A stretch of DNA of 64,000 bases, taken from Irpex lacteus. Taxonomy: Eukaryota; Basidiomycota; Agaricomycetes; Polyporales; Irpicaceae. The notes beneath the pieces are model-generated. The model was not told the origin of the DNA. It made no database searches and saw nothing but the letters and a program-made list of their open reading frames with translations. The stretch covers positions 930,001 through 994,000 of the forward strand of contig MQVO02000007.1 of the NCBI GenBank assembly GCA_001986395.2. The letters are read 5' to 3'. Shown here piece by piece: positions 11,768 through 23,727 of this stretch (positions are counted from its first letter, which is position 1; each line of letters begins with the position of its first letter). Position numbers and translations under genes: made by a program.

Positions 11768-11775
11768 TATTTATA
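11768..11775 (-). promoter_or_regulatory. Candidate TATA box of SHB17
   Basis: Read on the minus strand this is TATAAATA, about 140 bp upstream of the SHB17 start codon. Position and sequence fit a core promoter; nothing else confirms it. Confidence 0.35.
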
Positions 11776-12411
11776 CATGTCGGTCCTTCGGACAGCTCAT
11801 TCGCTCCGATGCGACAGGCAAGGTGGACCGAAGAGGTACTTAGATAACAAAGTGGCTGCAGATAGCGTCCATAGATTACTGAGATACATCCACTTGAACG
11901 GCGACGGTGAGAAACCTAGCTACGTCAATCGCACAACTCCGTTCCGATGTCACTGCGTTCGCTCTCAGACGGAGTTCCCAAAAAATCTTTGACACAAAAT
12001 ACTACAAACATCCAAAGAAGTACCATTTTACACTCTTTTCCTGATGGTAGTGTAGGTGTTAGTACAACGCAAAGAATTGGAAGCCATTGCGGTGATTGGC
12101 CGGTCGGACAGGCTCAAATCATGCAGAACCTTCTTCTCGCCATCTAGCCTTAGTAGACCATCACATCCGTGTCTTCAGATTTCATGCGCCACAAGACTCG
12201 AAATCGAGTTGCCAGGAAGTCATTGAGGTATACATGTCTACCGTACTGTCACTTTTGCTGGAGAATATGATGCATGCTAATTTGTTTAGTCAGTTCACGA
12301 TAGATGGACAAGAAGAACGCATTCCAACGTACGCTCGACTTAGGCCTGTCTAGCCTTGGGAATCTCGCTGTTATTGCTGGCTACGAGCTTTCTTAGTAGC
12401 CGTTTCATTAA

Positions 12412-13420
12412 TTACCAGTGATCGGAGAACACAAGCGTGGGTGCATCACAATGGCGGTTAAGTGTGCCATGCTTCAAACGGAAGAATGCTTGTTGAAGTT
12501 TCTTTCTGTCTCTGTACTCTATGACCATTAGCACAGAGCCAGAGTGGCTGACTTGGCTTCCGCCTCTACTGAGAGACCAATCTAACGAGATAGATAGAAC
12601 ACTTGAGCGACAATCAACCAACTCTCATCATTACGGACTTACGGTGATTTAGATGCCCTAATGATGGCAATGGGTGCTTCGTTGTATAATCGGTCCAACG
12701 GAAGTGTTGAACAACAAGTGCGATAGTTCCTGCGTTGAATGAATGAGGTAGAATCACGAGATGTTAGCGTCCATTCTTCCATGAATTCGAACTGTATCAT
12801 CAGCGATGTAGGAAGTCTCAAATCCTCAGCGTCATCTTACACAAGTTCCAGAGTGGATCCCTGTCATTTGGTAGCCACAGAAAGCCCTTGACGCTGTTAG
12901 CCTCCGCCCAGAGTATATAAACCTGTAGGAAATCAACTGGCTGGGTACTCGCGGTAGGCTGGAGTCGCACGAGCCGCGGCCAAAGGAAGCAAACACGATC
13001 GTAACACGTCCTAGCTATTTCACTCGGTGGGATATGCGTCTACGGTATGCCCAGTAGCCGCTGAGCGCTGAGACTCCAGAAGAGCTCAAGGTTCCTGTTC
13101 GCTACCGTGACCCAATAGATAGGGTTAAAGTTAGCGTGAGGGTTAGGCATGCATTCAATCCACTCACCGTACTTCATGTCCGGGAATGACGAAGGAGTTA
13201 TACAGCCTCTGAGGCAATTTGGGCGCATGTCCATAAGACGGAAAGCTGCCGACAAGATTGCAACTCCGTCGGCGTCGAATCGCACAGATACTTGAACACT
13301 CTGACATGTGCGCCTTCATGCATCCCGCCATTCGCGCCACTCGAGACGGCAAAATGGTGATGGCAGGAGACGAAACTGTCGCACAACTGTTGCAACATGA
13401 TGGAACGATGTATCAACGTC
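12412..13420 (-). pseudogene. Possible decayed F-box gene
   Basis: Minus-strand fragments carry F-box-like text. One reads VFKYLCDSTPTELQSCRQLS followed by LWTCAQIA, close to the LLSCRQLSRLW core of basidiomycete F-box domains, and stops soon after. Later fragments (CCSTLPLDRLYNEAPIAII, GTLNRHCDAPTLVFSDHW) lie in other frames with no good splice sites joining them. The broken frames suggest a degraded member of this expanded family. The similarity is short and could be chance. Confidence 0.22.
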
Positions 13421-14092
13421 CGAATCTAGAGACTTGCGTAGTACAGCTTGCTGGCGTGGTATCCTACCGCCCGGTCAGCCTATAGTTTTGGGGTGGAATA
13501 AAACAAAGCTTACTTACAGCGGCCACCTTATGTCCTCAGATTCCTCACCGAAACCGAGTGTATGCCTATTCGGACATGTGTAAGCAATGAGGAGGGGTGG
13601 AAATACAAGATGGAAGAGGACAAGCGAAGAAGATAAGAACATGTGTAGATGTCAGAGAAAGGACAATACGAAAGCAATAAACCGTGGGAATAAATGCTGT
13701 AGGCGGTGTTACAAGTGAAACGCCCGCATCAGTTTGAAGTAGAGCCCACCACTCCCGACGTGAGCACCAAGTACGACTGCAATCCTATTCCACTTGCTCT
13801 TCCACTTCTTCTTCCATCTAGCATTTTCTGACGCCTTTTCACGGATCCTATTCTTCACTTGCTCTCCCATACTCTGCTATACCGCAAGGTGATTCAATCG
13901 TTGATTATCCCTTCTTGCAACTTATCTGACGAGACTATTGTCATGCCCTCCCTCTCCGGTCGCTGCCCCGTGGAAACTGTATTCTCTTATTGGCTTACGT
14001 GCACCACCTGTTCCTGCGGTCATGTGGCCAGCTTGCCCCTCAAACCCCTACCCGAAACGTAAGGTACATAGAATCGCTCGCGGTTACACAAT

Positions 14093-15089
<997 letters not shown>

Positions 15090-16240
15090 TGCAGACACGT
15101 GAACCTTCTTGAATACAGAACCCATATACTTTAGGCAACCTGCGTAACGACGATACGATTGGTCGTGATACCATTTACGAATTCTGCACCCATTTACGAC
15201 TTGTACGTTGCATCTCGAGCCTTTTTGTCCTTGTAACCTACCTACTCTGTCATCACCATGTTTACTGGGACGACTGCTAAGAGCTGCCGTCTTTTTTTCT
15301 TGTCCTCTACCAAACACAAGACGTTACTGTCTGTTTTGGAACTGGAGCCTGTTTGTGCCTGTCGACTGCTTCCGCCCTGTTTGTGTTTATTCTGTTTGGA
15401 ATTGATTGCTCTCCCCTGACGGTCTGGCTGCGACAAAACATCGGCGTAAGAGCTTTTGCCCGCTGTGTTCTGATGCGTAAGGGGCGCGCCGCATGCGACA
15501 AAGTCAACATATTGTGGCGGGAAGTCGGGCGTGGATTGTCATTGGCCTGCAATGAGGAGTCTGGCCCTGGCAGCCGGCTACCCGGGCTCTGCGGTCCCAA
15601 TACGGCAGTCAGGGCACACGCTGTCATCTCACTGTCACCGAATCTCCGTATGGGCGTCTGCACGCTTTTACGGGGATAGGTTTGAGGAAGTTAACTTATT
15701 CGCCAGACAACGGTATTGCAGCCGTTGGAGTCGTCGCCAGCTTCCTCGTCGCTGTCTTCGTCTTCCTTCTCACCACCGCGGTAGTCGTCGTCCACTCGTT
15801 GTCCAACACACTCTTTCTCCTGCCTGCTCGTTCCTGACACCAACTTTTGCCTCCGTTAGCCCTCGCGTGTACTTGATCACATCACCCACACCAATTTGTT
15901 TGATACACAACAGTTGTACAGACAGACATCAACGTCGGGGGGCATCCCGACTCGCTACCCTCCTCACTCTCGCTTCTGGGCGCGGTGTGGTGACCTCAGG
16001 CGCGCCGTGGCTCTGTTTCAGCTCGACTTCAGTGACTGCTAGGAGGCAGTTTGGCAGGACTCTGCGGTCCACCACCTCCGAATTGCCTGGGAGGTTTACT
16101 ATGCCATCGCCGTCTTTACATCAACAGTGGCCTAAATCAGTGACGAACTGTTGATACAAGGTGTGTATTTCCGTCGCCATGTCCAACTTCCAGCTGTCGC
16201 TTTTCTGACAATGCCCGCCATACATATGCGCAGGTTCCCA
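15090..16240. other. Intergenic and probable 5' leader of the membrane-protein gene
   Basis: About 1.15 kb between rac1 and the next same-strand gene. A long open frame (15531-16154) has biased composition but no family resemblance and is not called. A good donor (AAG-GTGTGT near 16157) and acceptor (TATGCGCAG at about 16233) suggest a 5'-UTR intron ending just before the chosen start of the next gene. Confidence 0.4.
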
Positions 16241-19200
16241 ATGTCCGCAGGTCGTGAAGAAGACCCGGGCACGCCGACACACAAGGCCAGACCCTCGCTT
16301 GTCACCAACGCGTCAGGGTTGGCAGAAAGCACCATCACATTTGGCAGCATCATGTCAAGCGATGGCCTTGCACGTCTTTCTCAGTTTCCACCAGTCCCCC
16401 TTGACTCTCTTTCGCCCGTGGAGGAGGTTCCGCCTATGGATTCGCCTGTTCGTAGCGAGCTCTCGCTGACCTCGCTGGGCGTGCCGTCGACTGGTCGTCG
16501 AGCTCTGCCTGCCCCACCTGTGGCAGGCTCTTCTACACGTCCCTTAAATGTCGAAGGCCGTGGTCCTCCGCGGGTGAATTCCCCACCTCGAGAAACACCG
16601 TTGGATCCTGACTATCTTCTCTCCCCCGCCGCTACTACTCCTGGTGTTCCTGGCCTTGGCCATTCCCCTAGCACGGCGACTTCCTATCCTTCTCCCCACG
16701 ACTGGCATGACGGATCTTCCAGCATAGCCAGCGATCCCTACGGCACAGCTGCTCTACCAACATCGTTTATAACGTCGTTGCTGAGCTCTACCTCGAACAG
16801 CGACGGTGGCTCCTTTGCACCTTCAGCTTTCCACAACAAGAAGGGCGGTGTTTACGAGCCGTCAGTGATCAGTAACGCTTTTACCACGGTCACTACCGAT
16901 TCTACAATAACCTATCCTCCCCCGAAACTGTACCCGCCCCCACTGCCGGGATCTCCACGTTCGCATCCACCAGTACCTTCACTTCCGTCTAACGCGATCG
17001 ACCCTCTCTCGATGCCCCCTTCGTCATTCTCTATGGAAGGGCGACAGACCCCTGATACACTACATACGAGCGAGTCCGAGGTAGCCTCAACGGCACGACA
17101 TCAAGGGAGTGCTATCTCGCAGACTTTGGGTGGTATGCGAGCAATGTCCACTACGCCGAGTCTGCAGACCCTGAATAGCTCAACACCTTTGATGCAGCAA
17201 ACATTTTCTCAGGCTCAGGTTGATCCTATTCTTGAAGAAGACGAGTTCAGACCTCCTTCCGGACATACTACACCAAGCAAGTCAAGGAGTAGTAGAGGTC
17301 GGCGGGCATCCACCACCTATTCGACAAAATCTGCGAAGAGCTATATGTCTTCCCTGGTGGCTCGACTATCGCATTCCAGTGGAAGCGGTGATAAGAGGTC
17401 GATCAAGCAGTCGGCCGTGTCATGGTTTCGTGGGAAACCCCTTCCACCTGTCCCTCCACTGCCCAACGTGCCCATTCAGCAAATCAGGAGAGCGGAGGAT
17501 CAACTCGCATTACCGGAGCTTGCAGGTCGGGCACAAATATTATCGGCGATGTTGGACAAGGGACAGCGCCCATACGACAGCGATGATATCCTCAATCAGC
17601 AGCAGCCATTTGATTCGAGGTACAAGGAACAGTTTTCGGCCACTGGTATTGATGTACGAACAGGCCCGAGTCTCGGCGACGTATACAACAGCAGTGTAAA
17701 TCCGAACGTGAACCGCACGGCTCGGGATCGGCGAGGGCGGTCGGAGGACTTCACGAGTCGACTTCCACAACCGGATAGCCCTACCAGGCCAGCGCGAAGG
17801 GCTGCATGGTCGAAGCTGTCGAAAAAGCAGCGAATATGGGTCATACTTGCGTTCGTGGCCTTGATTATCATCGTCACAGTTGCTGTCGCGGTTGGTGTGA
17901 CACAAGGACATAAGAGCCATGCGCACACATGCCCAGCGAACTTGGGAGGTGCTTCCTGCAACCTTGGTGCGTTATCACGATGATCTTCCAGCTGTCACTG
18001 TACCTACTGAAACACATCCAGACGCCACATGTGTATGTACAACACAAGGCTCGAGCCAGTGTAAGCAGCTCGCGCAAAGCGTTGCTTCTCTCGTACCGAC
18101 GATGAACACGGCGTTCGGCACGAACTACTCACCAGACTTCGTTTCTGACGCCATATGGCAGGTACAGGGTGCTCCGACGGAAGGCAGCTGTGTCAATCAA
18201 GTATCACTGATTGACGTTGCACCCGCGCTGGATTCTACCACATCGCCAAACAGAACGCAGTGGGCACAGGCGGCGTTATTGTGGAATCTGGTTCGATCGG
18301 AGAGCATGACTGCAAACCAGCAGATGCAAGAGTTCATACAGGGCGCGAAGTGGAAAACACTATCGTCAGCCGATGGTCCCGTCAACGATGCGTCATCGAG
18401 CTTCGCGCTGACAGTGTCAGGATTCAGCTTCGACTTCGCTTCCCAAGTTGTGACAGTGCCTACGTCAACTTTTGTTGATAACGGGCAGCCCAGCAATGCT
18501 CAACTGGGTCGAGTAAACGACGTAGCGCACGGTGCACTGGATCGTATGTATACATATGCTGTTGGTGAGTTGTCTAGGTTGAAGGATTCAAGTGCATACA
18601 CTGACGTTTATTGTAGCTTCATCCACACAGCAACAATCCGCGTTACAGCAGTATTGGACAAGTGAACTGCAGAGACCGGCGTCCACGCTATCGAATTTTG
18701 TCGGTGCAATTGCCGGTTCACAGATCTTGATACCGTTCGATTCGTCGACGAAGTTTGGCTCATCGTCATTGGCATCCCTCATCTCAAAGCCATCCTCTCC
18801 ATCTCCCTTTCCGCCGCCCCTGGCCTGCTATTCAGATTTGAACGCCTCTCAGTTACAGCTGATCAATAATCTTGAGACGAAGATTTTCGATTTGACCACT
18901 GCACCTGGAGCTTCCGCGTTCGACGCCGCGTGCTTTCCCAATCGCCCAGTGTACGGTGTCCTCGACATACTCGAACTCAGACTACCGTTCGTTGATAGCC
19001 GAAACGGCGTAGCCAGACAAGCCGTCGTTCTGGGGCGCGACGTGATATCGCGGACGGTGGTGTATAGTGGTGAGGTTGTCAGTGCCCTTCCTGGTTCTGC
19101 GTCGGCCGGGTCCATGTCGACTGATCCACGCGACTACGGGACCCTCAAGTTCATGAACCACGTCATTCTCGAATACCTTCGCTCCCTCGACCACTCTACG

Positions 19201-19626
19201 GCGAGTGCCCTGGCGGACTTCGTCCTTAACCAACAGGCTGTTCCTCCTACACCATCGTCGCCAATATATGCCGCACTGTCCAACCTCCCCCTGCTGGAAG
19301 TGGCTGTATTCGGTACGATAGACGAAAGCGATATCAACTATGTCGCCTCGGCACTGTCGGACAGTCAAGGAGGACTGTATTTCGGAACGCAGGCCTCGTC
19401 AATTGTCAGGAACTGGACTATCGATGGTCTCCAGAAACACGTTACTTGGACTGAGAACGCTACGGCCCCTCTGGTCGTGCAAGACAACGACTCCGACGGG
19501 AATTTCACCGCAATCTGGACAGCAGCCGTTGAGTCCATCAAAGCCGGTATCAGTGCCAACGTCACCCTCGGAAAGATCTTGGGATCTTTCAACGCTACTG
19601 GCTTGCTCAAGCCAGCGTCCTCCTAG
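16241..19626 (+). CDS. Large single-pass (type II) membrane protein of unknown function
   Basis: Three exons encode about 1,090 residues. The first 550 are low-complexity Ser/Pro/Thr-rich and probably cytosolic. Next comes a basic KLSKKQR stop and one strong membrane helix (IWVILAFVALIIIVTVAVAV). An outside-facing part of about 500 residues follows, with a cysteine-bearing start (CPANLGGASCNL, CVCTTQGSSQC) and several N-glycosylation sequons (NWT, NAT, NFT, NVT). Introns at 17967-18021 and about 18561-18614 rejoin the frame cleanly. The start MSAGREEDPG lies after a likely 5'-UTR intron; in-frame ATGs exist upstream to 16151. No named domain is recognised. A cell-surface role such as wall sensing is inferred only from topology. 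Confidence 0.75.
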
Positions 19627-20843
19627 CCGTCGTCTCCATTCGCTGCTTCATCATCGCTCTCAGGATTATGTATTCATATGTATCGATCTCGCTGCTGTCT
19701 CTGCACTCGGAATCTCCCATGGGGCCTGGCCGCCTCGTCCCTCCTCCTCCTCCCCTTGTCACTCCCTAGACCACGCTCACTTCGTAACCCCCTGACACTA
19801 TCTGTCTGGCTATCGGCCGTACACATGCACCCATCGCTGTCTTCTCGCACGACTCGTACAAGACACTGTATTTCATCCCCTTTTACCCCACCAACACAAT
19901 CACAATCCGGAATTTTTGTGCAATGGCTCTTCTTCTCGTCTTCACCTTCATCTTCACAACCGCCCATCAACTCACCAGGGAATAATTGCAGTAGTAGACC
20001 TTTGTCTACCGTACCTCCGCATTTTCGCGCACGCTCGCACAGTACCGCATACACCCCACGCACGGTGCCTATCAAGGTCTTCGGTCGTGTTCCGCCCACT
20101 TTTCTTTTCTCGCGTGCATTCCTCCTGCTCTTACTTTATCATACCTACCTTCGCATGGAACCACTGCTTACTGCTTTCTAATTTCATCATTTCCCCTTAC
20201 TTCTGGAACACGACTGAAGACTATTCCCCAAGCATCGTACGTCGTACATCAGCTATCACTTGCCCTACTTATTATTATTCGTCTCAATATTCGCATGTCG
20301 TTTTCGGTTCTTTCTCTTTGTTCACTGGTCCTATAGCTCGCTACTTACATACCTGGTCTTCTTTCTGTCTCGTACATACCGTTCGGTTGATTGGTTGTTG
20401 TTGTTACTTCAAAGTTCACGCGTACATATTCCCATATATTTTCATTGCCACTCCAAACATGCCAGTACCTATCTATAGCTGCGTGCACGCGTACGCTCGC
20501 TGCTCTCGTATGGCATCGAAATTCCACCGCGTATACCTGAAATTGGATCCGAAGAACGGTATATTCCTACAACCGTACATGACATGCAAGAATAACCGCA
20601 AAACAAAGCTAAAGCTCACGCATGCCAATCTGTCAACCTCCAAGAGATTACAAAGGTACAAGTAGCATCACATTAATCAGTCCGTCGCAAGAAGTCCCAA
20701 CAAAAATGAATGAATGAGCGAACGATCTAAAATACGCAGAATGTCCATGGGGAACTACTTAAACTGTACACGCCGATGACTGGAGGAAAATGATAGATAT
20801 ATGCATATGTGAATGATTGTGGTGTGTGGCATTGGTGGTGATA
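19627..20843. other. Convergent 3' intergenic region, pyrimidine-rich
   Basis: About 1.2 kb between convergent genes, with the plus strand strongly C/T-rich from about 19720 to 20400. Several open frames cross it but all have low-complexity Ser/Leu/Pro or Arg composition and no family resemblance. No gene is called; long 3' UTRs are likely. Confidence 0.45.
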
Positions 20844-23042
20844 TTAGGTGCGCCCAGGGAGAGGATCGACCCATGTCCCGTTAGGCCATAACGTCGCTGG
20901 CATCGTAAAGTCCGCGATCTGGTCTTGGCTTGTATACTGTCAAAGGGAATGTGTTTTCATGAGCAACAGGAATGTAAGCGTTAGCGTAAGTATGAGGGAA
21001 TACTCACTGCCAGCCTGAAGAAATGCGGCACGCCCTCCTTGAGCGCAGCTAACGAGAAATTCGTCGCGGCTCCGATGTACCGCTCGACGTCGTCAACGAG
21101 GAGCGAGAACCCGTCCCACCCCTCGCTCGCGTCCGGGAGGGGACTCCAAGAAATCGTTTGGTTGGCCAGGGGGATGGAGGCGTTGAAGGTCGTTGAGTTG
21201 GTGAGAAATGTCGGGATTTCCGAGCCGAGAGGTGCGTCTCGTCGTAACTAGCATACATGTAATAATGAGTATAACATTCGCTAGTACTGAGGAGAACCAA
21301 CTTACATCCGCCGCCGTCTGCAAAATCGAGTCAAACCCAAACGCAGCCACGCCGTTGAGGAACAACCCCAGCAACAACCCCTGATACACCGCCGACGCCC
21401 TCGTCGGCCACGCCGTGCCCGGCATCAACACAATCGCAATAATATAATGGTGAATCCTCAACTGCAGCCCCGGCAACTGACTAATCACCAACACCACCAG
21501 CCCGCCAAATACATACCACGCCAAATAGTGCGGCAACCACCCCGTCTTGCGGATGATGCGCACCTGGTTGACGACGATGACGACGAGTACGAGTATGATG
21601 ATGATGAGCGCAGTGAGTGCGCCTTCGCGTCCCCGTATATCTTGCGCCGTGAGTCTGTCAATGGGGATCTTGTCAGTCGTGAGGTTGGCTAGTACGCCTA
21701 CCCAGAACGGGCCGAGGAACCACACGGAGGACTCGAGCGGTGCGAGGCGGAAGGCGGGGAGTGTGAACCGCCATGCGACGCGCCAGAAGTAGTATGCGAC
21801 GAACAGCGCAGGGAGGAATGTGCCGAAGGCCTGGTCGAGCGGCGGGGGGTTGTCGCGCGGCTGGGAGAAGAGGGTGATGTGCCAGAAGCCGATGCTGAAG
21901 ATAGACCAGAATGTGATGATGGGTTTGGGGCGGACGACCCAGAAGAGGAGACAGGTGATGAGGACGTTGAAGGCGAGGGCGGCGTTGCGGTAGTCGGTGC
22001 AGTGGGTTAGTTCGGTGGAGGGCTCGAATTGGAAGGAGAGGGGGAACTCGGAGGGGAAGCCGAGGGAGGAGAGGCCGTTGGCGACGGCGGGGAGGTAGTT
22101 TGTGAAGCTTCCAACCAGCGACATGGTCGCACACCCGCCTTTGGAGTCGCTGATCTTTCCACTGCACACAGCGCATCAGCCAATGTTTTGCGTGACATTT
22201 GAACCACACTAAACTCACGCTTGCACAGCAGCAGCGCATATAAAACTGTCCCCTCTGTACGTCTGCTGAGGGTCACCCCCACCAACAATCAGGGGCACGA
22301 AATTCACCCTCTCATCGCCCACCGTCCTCGGATTATGCAGCGTCACCTCACTACACCCCGCCGGACACCTAAACGCAAAGCTCGTATTGCTAAACGGCGC
22401 ACAGTCCCTCCCGTCGAGCCCACACCCGGCGTTCGTCGTCCACCAGACGGACGTACAGGTGATGTACGAGTCGGCAGGGGTGAGCCATGCCTGGGCGCGC
22501 GCGAAGAAGGCCATGCCGATGATGTAGGCTGCGGCGAGGAGGACGAATACCCATTGGGGCTGGAAGAGACGGGTGGCGCGGAGGAGGGTGGGTTCGATGC
22601 TGAGGGTGTAGGTGCGTCCTCGGACGCGGATGGTCGAGCCCAGAAGGGGCGTCGGGTCTGTAGAGTTGGGTTGCGAGTATCATCGGTGACGTTAGAGCTT
22701 ACGGTGTGGTAGAGATAGATTAATACCGTACGCACCTGGTAGGTCTACTTTGGGTCGCGGGCCCTGTATGAACTTCCATACTCGTTGCACAGTGGGGTTG
22801 TACCAGCCCACATAGCTCAGCAGTTGCTCTCTTCGTTTTCCTTGGGGCGAGAGAGAAGCCTGACGGGGAATAGGAGGGTGTCCGTAGCCGAGGATCTCTG
22901 GGTCGTCGTTGCTCGCATGTTGCTTGAGGAATGATTTGGAAGTGGACAGGTCGCTCGCAGAGAGGTTTTCCTCGTCGCCCGGCTTTGCGTACGAGACGTG
23001 TGTGCGAGACGAGCTCGCCGGCGAGTCGGTGAAGTCACCCAT
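20844..23042 (-). CDS. LCCL-domain multipass membrane protein
   Basis: The cytosolic N-terminus (MGDFTDSPASSSRTHVSYAK) leads to a first membrane helix (WVFVLLAAAYIIGMAFFA). A lumenal or extracellular LCCL domain follows, with its cysteine pattern: CGLDGRDCAPF, FRCPAGCSEV, YRGDSFICAAAVQAG and KGGCATMSLVGS. About six more helices come next (NVLITCLLFWVV, LTALIIIILVLVVIVVN, YLAWYVFGGLVVLVIS, GLLLGLFLNGVAAFG). The C-terminus holds several sequons (NST, NAS, NQT, NFS). LCCL-membrane proteins are widespread in fungi with unknown biochemical function. The start is 122 bp from the direct repeat bordering the transposon-like element, so its promoter now abuts that element. Residues are fully consistent with an active gene. 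Confidence 0.9.
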
Positions 23043-23155
23043 GCTGGTCGTTGGGGGTGAGAGTGCAGGGTCAGAGGAGCATGGGGGCGGGAGGCGTGCG
23101 AGTCGGGCGTCGGGAAGGGGCCAGATGATGGCGGTTGCGGATCAGATCTATTTTG

Positions 23156-23164
23156 CGCACTGAT
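23156..23164 (+). repeat. Left copy of 9-bp target-site duplication
   Basis: CGCACTGAT is repeated exactly and in the same orientation at 30679-30687, immediately outside the matching inverted-repeat ends. This is expected of a target-site duplication made on insertion. Nine bp is the usual size for Mutator-like elements. Confidence 0.8.
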
Positions 23165-23302
23165 TAGGCTCGTTCCCAGCCGCTTTCGGATCAGTCGTAC
23201 CTCCTTGATGCGTAAGCGGCTGGAATATCTTGTGCGTGAAACGCGACCCCCTCTCTAAGCGCTGGACCGTGAGAACCAATACTTAGAAAAATCGTGCGTT
23301 CG
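23165..23302 (+). repeat. Left terminal inverted repeat
   Basis: About 138 bp. The outer part (TAGGCTCG..CCAGCC, later CGTACCTCC) matches the right end loosely. The inner 87 bp from 23216 pairs with the right repeat with five mismatches and two 1-bp gaps by hand alignment, sharing the 20-nt run ATATCTTGTGCGTGAAACG plus flanks. A short internal stem (TCTAAG...CTTAGA) is conserved in both ends. Confidence 0.85.
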
Positions 23303-23727
23303 CAACTCCTGCGAACACGCCGACCTCTTATATCTCCCTCGCTCTTCGTATTTTTGATAAACTCATTTATAGAGATTGAAAGGCATTGGATTTAGCTACG
23401 ATAAATATATATACAACAATGCATTTAATGGTGCCCTTCATTCACTGTCGCCCTGGTGTAGTCTAATAACTGCCGGTTGAGATAGCTAAACCTCCCTATA
23501 TCACACAAAGACTGTCCCATAGTGTCGAGAATCATGTAGCATTGCAGTCTGAAGAATACTGTTGTAGAGTGCGAGAAAGAACAATAATGGGGTACCAAAG
23601 CGTTGGTGTACAAGCTCATATGGTGACGTCTGTCTAGTTACCGAAGGTCGCTAGTAGTAATGCATTCAACAAGTGAGGACAATGAAGCAATCAACGACAG
23701 ACTCACCTGAACCCCCGATATTGTATG
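23303..23727. other. Subterminal non-coding part of the element
   Basis: AT-rich, about 425 bp between the left inverted repeat and the stop of the DUF6589 gene, with an ATAAATATATATAC tract near 23400. No gene is seen; it presumably holds the 3' UTR. Confidence 0.5.

Larger units (their letters stand above)
11627..14092. other. Gene-poor 2.5-kb interval upstream of SHB17 and rac1
   Basis: No intact gene is visible. It holds the SHB17 promoter on the left, possible F-box debris on the minus strand (12412-13420), an orphan TATATAA at 12914-12920, and presumably the rac1 promoter and 5' leader on the right, where CT-rich sequence begins near 13790. Confidence 0.45.

Noticed and set aside
15531..16154. 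207-codon plus-strand frame before the type II membrane-protein gene
   Set aside because: Arg/Ser/Pro-biased text without domains; better explained as 5' leader with an intron.
19678..20665. Long plus-strand frames of 167 and 249 codons
   Set aside because: They arise from pyrimidine-rich sequence, show low-complexity or aromatic-rich text, and match no family.
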